A DNA stretch of 49,885 nucleotides, taken from Candidatus Competibacteraceae bacterium (lineage in GTDB: Bacteria; Pseudomonadota; Gammaproteobacteria; Competibacterales; Competibacteraceae). The DNA lies in contig JAGRHQ010000002.1 of assembly GCA_020444905.1 (NCBI GenBank), positions 9,333 to 59,217 of the forward strand, in the 5' to 3' direction. The translations under genes and the position numbers were made by a program. The notes beneath the pieces are model-generated. The model made no database searches. It was given only the letters and a program-made list of their open reading frames with translations, and was not told the DNA's origin. This document shows positions 44,034 to 49,885 of this stretch, piece after piece (position 1 is the first letter of the stretch; each line of letters starts with the position of its first letter).

Positions 44034-44341
44034 GTCATGCTCCCACAGGCGAGTGAAATCCTCTTAGCGAATAGTATTCATACTTGTTCTCTCACGGACA
44101 AAAAAGGCGCAAACCGGCGCCTGGAAGCGAGAGTGCGATTAGTTTAACATCCCTGTCTGGATAAGCGCGGCAAGTCCTGAAAATCCGCTTGTATTATAGA
44201 CTTGCAAAACCCAATCACTTGTTGGCCCTGCGCAAGCATTCATTTGGCGCAAATGCTGAGGGCCAACCGTCCAGCAGCCTGGTTCGATGGAAGCCCAGGC
44301 AAGTGGAATTCGTGGAGTTTCTTCCTCGATGGTTCGATAGG
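44034..44341 (-). terminator. Gap between fumarase and carboxylesterase with a minus-strand terminator
   Basis: On the minus strand AGGCGC (44122-44117), a six-base loop and GCGCCT (44110-44105) form a 6-bp stem followed by TTTTTT to 44100, a good rho-independent terminator for the carboxylesterase gene. The fumarase promoter should lie between 44034 and 44099. The remaining bases 44123-44341 form the 3' untranslated part of the carboxylesterase gene and show no gene. Confidence 0.55.
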
Positions 44342-45025
44342 TCAGGCAGCCGGCGCGGCCAGCACCCGCTTCAGCCATTCGGCGATGTCGCGAATTTCCT
44401 GCCAGCACACCTCATGGCCCATACCGTAATCGCTCCATTCCACGGCATAGCCCAACGCCTTCAGGGCTTCAGCGCTCTGTTGACCATAGCGCATCGGGAT
44501 CACCGCGTCATAGTCGCCGTGCGCCATGAAGATCGGCGTCGGCTGATTCGCGGGTCGGCGTTCACTGTTCAATTTGCCCGCCAGAGGGATATAGCAGGAC
44601 AAGGCCAGGATGCCGGCCAGCCGATCTGGATAGCGCAATCCAGTATGCAAAGCCATCGCACCGCCCTGGGAAAAACCGGCCAGCACGATGCGCTCAGCGG
44701 GAACGCCGCGCTGTTTCTCCCGCTCCAGCAGCGCGTAAATGGCCCGCTCCGAGGCATAAACGCCATCCGGGTCCTCCTGGCGCGGCAAATCCATGCTCAA
44801 CACGTCATACCAGGCGCGCATCCGCATTCCATTGTTAATGGTCACCGGGCGAATCGGCGCATTGGGGAAAACGAAACGAATGCCCAGATCCACCGGCAGG
44901 CGCAACTCCGGGACAATCGGTTCAAAGTCATGCGCGTCGGCGCCCAGGCCATGCATCCAGATCACGCTGGAGCGGACTGGGCCGGTCGGTTCAATCTCAA
45001 CAGTGGTCAGTGTTTGGTCGGTCAT
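44342..45025 (-). CDS. Carboxylesterase/phospholipase family hydrolase
   Basis: The 227-residue protein belongs to the EstB/acyl-protein thioesterase group of alpha/beta hydrolases: VIWMHGLGADAHDFEPIVPEL, the nucleophile in VLAGFSQGGAMALHTG, Asp in FMAHGDYDAVIP, and His in YGMGHEVCWQEI. No signal peptide, so it is cytoplasmic. Substrates are probably short acyl esters. It is divergent from lptM. Confidence 0.93.
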   Translation of the reverse strand: MTDQTLTTVEIEPTGPVRSSVIWMHGLGADAHDFEPIVPELRLPVDLGIRFVFPNAPIRPVTINNGMRMRAWYDVLSMDLPRQEDPDGVYASERAIYALLEREKQRGVPAERIVLAGFSQGGAMALHTGLRYPDRLAGILALSCYIPLAGKLNSERRPANQPTPIFMAHGDYDAVIPMRYGQQSAEALKALGYAVEWSDYGMGHEVCWQEIRDIAEWLKRVLAAPAA

Positions 45026-45160
45026 CGGTACAATTTCCGTCTCAATGGAAGAGGGTTCGCATTAGCCGCAAAGCCTTCCCGCTTGTCAAGCCGCACTCAC
45101 GCACACAAGGCGGGTTATACTCATTCATACTTCCTGCTTCCCGAACCAAGGAACCTAAGC

Positions 45161-45304
45161 ATGCCCATGCCTCGCCCTATATCCTTCCTAGCCTGCCTGC
45201 TGGCTACTGCGTTACTTTCCGGTTGTGGCCAGAAAGGCGCTTTGTATTTGCCGGAAAAGCCGCAGGCCCCTGCATCCGAACAACATCCGCCAGCGAAACC
45301 CTGA
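45161..45304 (+). CDS. lptM: LPS translocon maturation chaperone-like lipoprotein LptM
   Basis: A 47-residue lipoprotein with a lipobox LLSGC (Cys about 23) and the family hallmark GCGQKGALYLP. LptM (YifL) assists disulfide maturation of the LptD translocon. It sits directly before lysA (2-base gap), as in many gammaproteobacteria. A much longer frame in the same phase starts at 44189 but is antisense to the carboxylesterase. Confidence 0.9.
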   Translation: MPMPRPISFLACLLATALLSGCGQKGALYLPEKPQAPASEQHPPAKP

Positions 45305-45306
45305 CT

Positions 45307-46554
45307 ATGGATCACTTCGAGTATCGTGATGGCCGGCTGTACGCGGAGGCCGTCTCGGTCGCCGACATCGCCGCAGCCGTCGGCACGCCCTGCTATATCT
45401 ACTCTCGCGCCACCATTGAACGGCACTGGCGCGCCTTCGATCAGGCGTTTGGAGCGCATCCGCATCTGTTGTGCTATGCGGTCAAGGCCAACAGCAATCT
45501 GGCGGTGCTGAATGTACTGGCCCGACTGGGATCGGGGTTCGACATCGTCTCCGGCGGCGAATTGGCGCGGGTGCTGGCGGCTGGCGGCGATCCCGGCAAA
45601 ATCGTGTTTTCGGGCGTGGGCAAGCGTCGCGACGAGCTGGAAAAAGCCTTGGCGGTCGGCATTCGCTGCTTCAATGTCGAATCGGCGACGGAACTGGAAT
45701 TGCTGGAAAAAGTCGCGGCAGAACGCGGTCAGCGCGCGCCCATTTCGCTACGCATTAATCCCGATGTGGACGCCAACACCCATCCTTACATCTCCACCGG
45801 ACTCAAACAAAATAAATTCGGCATCGATCCCGAACGGGCGCTGGCCCTCTATGAACAAGCCGCCGTCTCGCCGCATCTCGAAATCGTTGGCGTGGACTGC
45901 CATATTGGTTCGCAACTCACGCAGGTTGCGCCGTTTGTCGATGCGTTGGAGCGGGTGCTGGCGCTGGTCGCGCGTCTGGAAGAAATAGGCATTCGCTTGC
46001 ATCATCTCGATCTGGGCGGCGGGTTGGGCATTCGTTACCGCGACGAGGAACCGCCCTTGCCCGCAGAACAAGCGGCGGCGCTCATGCAGCGCCTGCGCGG
46101 TCAACCCCATGAAATCCTGATCGAACCGGGACGGGCCATTGTCGGCAACGCTGGCATTCTAGTCACTCGGGTGGAATTATTGAAACAGGGCGATGCAAAG
46201 AGTTTTGCCGTCGTCGACGCCGCCATGAACGATCTATTGCGACCGGCGCTGTATTCCGCCTGGCAAGCGATCATCCCGGTTGAACCACGCGCTACTGGCG
46301 AATCAAGACGTTATGATGTCGTCGGACCGATTTGCGAAACCGGCGATTTTCTCGGCAAGGATCGAGAATTGAACATCGAACCGGGTGATTTGCTCGCGGT
46401 GCGCTCCGCCGGCGCTTACGGCTTCGCCATGAGTTCCAACTATAATTCCCGACCACGCGCTGCTGAAATCATGGTCGATGGTGAGCAGTTCCACATCGTG
46501 CGCCAACGGGAAACCATCGCCGATCTCTACGCCGGCGAGTCGACGCTGGCGTAA
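45307..46554 (+). CDS. lysA: Diaminopimelate decarboxylase
   Basis: LysA makes lysine from meso-diaminopimelate with PLP. The 415-residue protein has the PLP Lys in CYAVKANSNLAVL, GSGFDIVSGGELARVL, GVDCHIGSQLTQ, LDLGGGLGIRY, the phosphate-binding EPGRAIVGNAG, and the active-site Cys in GPICETGDFL. ATG 45307 gives the standard N-terminus. It follows lptM; dapF, often next, is not present here. Confidence 0.96.
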   Translation: MDHFEYRDGRLYAEAVSVADIAAAVGTPCYIYSRATIERHWRAFDQAFGAHPHLLCYAVKANSNLAVLNVLARLGSGFDIVSGGELARVLAAGGDPGKIVFSGVGKRRDELEKALAVGIRCFNVESATELELLEKVAAERGQRAPISLRINPDVDANTHPYISTGLKQNKFGIDPERALALYEQAAVSPHLEIVGVDCHIGSQLTQVAPFVDALERVLALVARLEEIGIRLHHLDLGGGLGIRYRDEEPPLPAEQAAALMQRLRGQPHEILIEPGRAIVGNAGILVTRVELLKQGDAKSFAVVDAAMNDLLRPALYSAWQAIIPVEPRATGESRRYDVVGPICETGDFLGKDRELNIEPGDLLAVRSAGAYGFAMSSNYNSRPRAAEIMVDGEQFHIVRQRETIADLYAGESTLA

Positions 46555-46628
46555 CAGCCTGGACTGGGAAGGACGAAAAATCTCGAAAAACGATTTAAAA
46601 CAAATTTTTTGCCACCGAGGATAACGCC

Positions 46629-47948
46629 ATGCAAGACATCGTGCTGTTGGACTGGAATCTGGCTAACGCGCTACGCTACCAGTCCCCCTACCTGCCCAAG
46701 CCCGCGCTGCCGGTGTATGTCACGCTGACCGTCCCCAACGAAATCGCCCAGATCATCAGCAACGATCCCCTGCTGCATCAGCAAATGGTGGACGCCTGTA
46801 GGCTACGCCTGCTGGAAGCCGTGGCCAAGATCGACAAGGTGCGGGAAGAGACGGACAAGCTGATCAAAAAAGACATGGATGCATTTTTCGAGGAAAACAA
46901 GCATAAAGTCAGAATCCTGCGCATGTTGAAACAAAATGTGCCCTTGCCGGATTTTGCGGAAACCTACCAGGGGTTTTTAACCAAGTTCAACAAATTCGAG
47001 ATAGACCACGCTCTGTACAACGCGCAAATCGCTGCTCAGCATCAATGGGAAACCCTGGCGGAACAGCACAAGGAATACAAGAAATATAAAAAGGATGTAG
47101 TCGTCAAGGTTGCGCTGGGCGCCACGGGACTCGGCTTAGCCGGCGCTGGCCTCGCCCTGGCGATACCCACCGGCGGCGCCAGTCTGGCCCTGGCGGTCGT
47201 CGTTGCCTGGCGTTCTCTGGTAGATGGTCTTAAGGTGCTGGCCGCGCTCATCAAGGAAGCCGAGACCGTGGGCAAGGAAACCCGAAAACTGCTTGAATCG
47301 CTCAAAAATCGCTACGACAATAAAACTAAAGGCAACGTTGCGGTCCAGGAAGTAGCGGCGTCGGTCATCAACTCGCTGTTGCAAACGGAAGTTAGCAATA
47401 TCAGCAAGGCCAAGAGCAAGAACGAGTTGTGGAAGCAAAAGCTGGCGGGCATTCGCACCCGCGCCCACAGCCTCTCTATTCAATTGAACGAATTGCTGGT
47501 GAAACAAGATGCGCTGACCGACCTGCTGCTGGCCATGGAACTGCAAATCGAGGAATTCGCACATTACTACGGACGCAACCATAAAAACGTGCGTAAAAAG
47601 CTCGAGAAGCTTAGAAAGGCCGTCTCGCAAAAAAACACTCTCATACTCAAGGTTAAGCAAATCCTGGACAGCAACAAAATCCCGACCTTTCACCTGCGCG
47701 CCGAGGACGGACTCAAGGCGCAGCAACTGGCTGCTCAGGCGCTTGCTGAACTGGAAAACAAAAGTCCCAGCTGGACGCAGAAATTCGATAGCTATTTCGC
47801 CTTGCTGGTCAATGTTGGTCTAGCCGCCACTGGCGACACCGTTGGTTTCGTTGGCGCTAAGACCGTAGTGGACTGGGCGCTGACTGGCGCGACGACGGCC
47901 AATGACCTGGCGACCAACATCAAGGATCTCTGCGAAGCCATCGGCTAA
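46629..47948 (+). CDS. Helical protein with central hydrophobic hairpin (alpha-pore-forming toxin-like)
   Basis: The 439-residue protein is mostly long charged helices flanking one hydrophobic stretch (about residues 157-205) with VALGATGLGLAGAGLALA, a turn (IPTGG) and a second hydrophobic part (ASLALAVVVAWRSLV). Helical regions 45-155 and 205-350 are predicted to pack as a bundle. This is the layout of ClyA/Hbl/Xax-type alpha-pore-forming toxins. No signal peptide and no named family is recognised, and no second component is adjacent, so the toxin reading is a structural guess. It has a ribosome-like GAGG upstream and stands alone. Confidence 0.6.
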   Translation: MQDIVLLDWNLANALRYQSPYLPKPALPVYVTLTVPNEIAQIISNDPLLHQQMVDACRLRLLEAVAKIDKVREETDKLIKKDMDAFFEENKHKVRILRMLKQNVPLPDFAETYQGFLTKFNKFEIDHALYNAQIAAQHQWETLAEQHKEYKKYKKDVVVKVALGATGLGLAGAGLALAIPTGGASLALAVVVAWRSLVDGLKVLAALIKEAETVGKETRKLLESLKNRYDNKTKGNVAVQEVAASVINSLLQTEVSNISKAKSKNELWKQKLAGIRTRAHSLSIQLNELLVKQDALTDLLLAMELQIEEFAHYYGRNHKNVRKKLEKLRKAVSQKNTLILKVKQILDSNKIPTFHLRAEDGLKAQQLAAQALAELENKSPSWTQKFDSYFALLVNVGLAATGDTVGFVGAKTVVDWALTGATTANDLATNIKDLCEAIG

Positions 47949-47999
47949 CGCTTTGATAACACCGTAGTCTTCGGCCTTTAACCGTCAACCGTTAACCTC

Positions 48000-49547
48000 A
48001 TGACTGAACGAACCTCTGAACCGCCTGTTCAACACCGGCTCAAGCTGCGCAATCTGCGTCTGTCGGACTATGGCGATGTGCATGACATCATGGAAATCGT
48101 TTATCCCAACATGGATGGGGCCTGGAGCCGCGAGCAGTTCGCCTCGCAAATCGCCCGCTTTCCGGAAGGGCAGGTCTGCATCGAGGACAACGGCAAGGTG
48201 GTGGCGGCAACCATCAGCCTGATCGTGGATTACGGTCGCTACGGCGACCGTCACACTTACTGGCAAATCATCGGCGACGGTTATCTCACTACCCACGATC
48301 CGAACGGCGACACCTTGTATGGCGTTGATGTCTTCGTCCACCCCGATTACCGTGACATGCGCCTGGGCCGGCGACTGTATGACGCCCGCAAGGAATTGTG
48401 CGAAAAGCTCAACCTGCGCGCTGTTATCGTCGGCGGGCGGATTCCCGGCTATGGCCGTTACGCCCACGACATGACGCCGCAACGGTACGTGGAGCTGGTC
48501 CGGGCCAAAGAGCTGGTCGATCCCATTCTCACCTTCCAGTTGGCCAATGACTTCCATGTTCGCAAGATCGTGATGGGTTATTTGCCGGATGATGACGAAT
48601 CGCGAGCCTATGCGGTGTTGCTGGAGTGGCTGAATATCTACTATGAGGATAAGGAAATCCTGATTGGCGGTAGCAAATCGGTAGTGCGGATCGGCGTCGT
48701 GCAGTGGCAAATGCGCCAGACGGCTTCGCTGGAAGATTTGTTGCAACAGGTTGAATACTTTGTCGATGCGGTAGCGGGCTACAAGACCGATATTGTATTG
48801 TTTCCCGAGTTTTTCAGCGGCCCCCTCATGGCGCTGTTCAACCAGCGCAACGCTGCCGAAGCGGTGCGGCAGCTGGCGGAATACACTGAACCGTTGCGCG
48901 AGGCGATTCTGCAATTGGCGCTGGCCTACAATGTCAACATCATTGCCGGCAGCATGCCGGAATATGTTGGCGGCATCCTGCATAACGCCGCCTATCTGTG
49001 CCGGCGCGACGGCACTTGGGACAAGCAATCCAAGCTGCATATCACCCCGGACGAACAAGCCTACTGGGGTCTACAGGGCGGCGATCGACTCCAAGTGTTC
49101 GAGACTGATATCGGCAAAATCGGCATCCTGATCTGTTATGACGTCGAATTTCCCGAACTGCCGCGCCTGCTGGCCGATCAAGGGATGCAAATCCTGTTTG
49201 TCCCGTTTTGGACTGACACCAAAAATGCCTATTTGCGGGTGCGGCGCTGCGCGCAGGCCCGCGCCATCGAAAATGAATGTTATGTGGTCATCTCCGGCAG
49301 CGTAGGCAACCTGCCGAGAGTGGAAAATATGGACATTCAGTATTCCCAGGCGGCGGTGTTTACGCCCTCCGACTTCGCCTTTCCTCACGACGCCATCGCC
49401 GCCGAGGCAACGCCGAATACCGAAACGCTGCTCATTGTCGACCTGGACCTGGACAATCTCAAGGAACTGCGCGTGCATGGCAGCGTGCGCAATTTCCGCG
49501 ACCGGCGACTGGATCTGTACAAAATCGCCTGGACTGGACGAGGCTAA
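48000..49547 (+). CDS. GNAT acetyltransferase-nitrilase fusion protein
   Basis: The 515-residue protein has an N-terminal GNAT-like domain (about 15-190; GVDVFVHPDYRDMRLGRRLY is its CoA-binding part) and a C-terminal carbon-nitrogen hydrolase domain (about 225-500). The catalytic triad of nitrilases is visible: E270 in FPEFFSG, K345 in SKLHITP and C379 in LICYDVEFPE. It resembles a known family of bacterial two-domain proteins with unknown substrates. ATG 48000 is the start; it is 51 bases after the helical protein gene. Confidence 0.9.
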   Translation: MTERTSEPPVQHRLKLRNLRLSDYGDVHDIMEIVYPNMDGAWSREQFASQIARFPEGQVCIEDNGKVVAATISLIVDYGRYGDRHTYWQIIGDGYLTTHDPNGDTLYGVDVFVHPDYRDMRLGRRLYDARKELCEKLNLRAVIVGGRIPGYGRYAHDMTPQRYVELVRAKELVDPILTFQLANDFHVRKIVMGYLPDDDESRAYAVLLEWLNIYYEDKEILIGGSKSVVRIGVVQWQMRQTASLEDLLQQVEYFVDAVAGYKTDIVLFPEFFSGPLMALFNQRNAAEAVRQLAEYTEPLREAILQLALAYNVNIIAGSMPEYVGGILHNAAYLCRRDGTWDKQSKLHITPDEQAYWGLQGGDRLQVFETDIGKIGILICYDVEFPELPRLLADQGMQILFVPFWTDTKNAYLRVRRCAQARAIENECYVVISGSVGNLPRVENMDIQYSQAAVFTPSDFAFPHDAIAAEATPNTETLLIVDLDLDNLKELRVHGSVRNFRDRRLDLYKIAWTGRG

Positions 49548-49739
49548 AAATAACGCTAATCCATCGACTTGTGAGCTTGTACCCTGGATCGCAACTGGAT
49601 GGATTGACGAAAGCCGTTCACGTTCTAGACTTAACTCGCAAGTTCCTGAACCGGACCAGCGTCAAACGCCTTCAAGCGGCTGATCTGCCTCTGGCCACGG
49701 ATATGACAACTCTTAAACTACCTAAGGAGAAACCCTGCG

Positions 49740-49885
49740 ATGTCCGATGTTAAACTTTACCCAGTGCCTGCCGAAGTCGCCGCCCACGCCTGGATTAACA
49801 ATGATCAATACCTGGAAATGTATAAGCGTTCGGTTGATGATCCCGAGGGCTTCTGGGCGGAGCAGGCGAATCAACTCGTGACCTG
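49740..49885 (+). CDS. acs: Acetyl-CoA synthetase, N-terminal fragment
   Basis: The first 48 codons read MSDVKLYPVPAEVAAHAWIN, then DQYLEMYKRSVDDPEGFWAE, the N-terminal pattern of acetyl-CoA synthetases. The gene continues past the window. AAGGAG lies 10 bases before the ATG. The 192-base gap before it shows no gene. Confidence 0.88.
   Translation, partial: MSDVKLYPVPAEVAAHAWINNDQYLEMYKRSVDDPEGFWAEQANQLVT

Noticed and set aside
43179..44147. 322-codon frame antisense to fumarase
   Set aside because: Shadow of a highly conserved gene; composition of a reverse-complement artefact.
44189..45304. 371-codon plus-strand frame
   Set aside because: Almost all of it is antisense to the well-supported carboxylesterase; only its last 47 codons (LptM) are real.
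47985..49058. 357-codon frame antisense to the GNAT-nitrilase gene
   Set aside because: Opposite strand has full catalytic motifs; this frame has none.

Overview
The window looks like chromosomal DNA of a gammaproteobacterium. The run yebC-ruvC-ruvA-ruvB-tolQRAB-pal-cpoB-tRNA-Lys is a standard gammaproteobacterial block, and nadA, gorA, hom, lysA with lptM, class I fumarase and an AlaC-type transaminase fit that assignment. The DNA is moderately GC-rich. A Competibacter-like lineage is possible, but that is only an impression from overall gene style.

Layout. 1-4573: minus-strand GIDE/LemA pair, a broken LysE exporter gene, a gamma-carbonic-anhydrase-like protein, glutathione reductase and an exported M23 peptidase. 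4693-9211: secreted proteins, led by a 1003-residue DUF1566/DUF4214 repeat protein whose only well-placed start lies upstream of a run of eight C's and out of frame with it. 9417-14159: a compact type IV pilus-like locus with two related one-pass membrane proteins, a prepilin carrying a ten-cysteine C-terminal domain, and a PilB/GspE ATPase ending in a degenerate receiver domain. 14293-24904: nadA, a lipase, yebC-ruvCAB and tol-pal, with an EF-hand gene where ybgC usually sits.

24961-35126: tRNA-Lys(TTT) followed by a 10,048-bp integrated element bounded by 77-bp direct repeats. It encodes a tyrosine integrase, two DNA-binding proteins, a Spo11/TopoVI-A-like TOPRIM protein, a primase-polymerase/helicase, a truncated SSB, a Nu1-like protein, an HK97-type capsid protein and several small proteins. 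No portal, large terminase, protease or tail gene was seen. A phage satellite or a strongly reduced prophage is the best reading. A decayed integrase 3' end just outside the right repeat suggests an earlier related element used the same site.

35190-49885: hom and the transaminase (one operon), a three-gene signalling set (PilJ-type sensor/Hpt kinase, CheY-like regulator, CheX-like phosphatase), a DadA-like oxidoreductase, fumarase, a carboxylesterase, lptM-lysA, an unusual helical protein with a long central hydrophobic hairpin resembling alpha-pore-forming toxins, a GNAT-nitrilase fusion, and the first 48 codons of an acetyl-CoA synthetase.

The most promising leads are the integrated element with its type IIB topoisomerase relative and structured non-coding repeats, the pilin with a Ly6/uPAR-like cysteine pattern, and the poly-C tract ahead of the large secreted protein.
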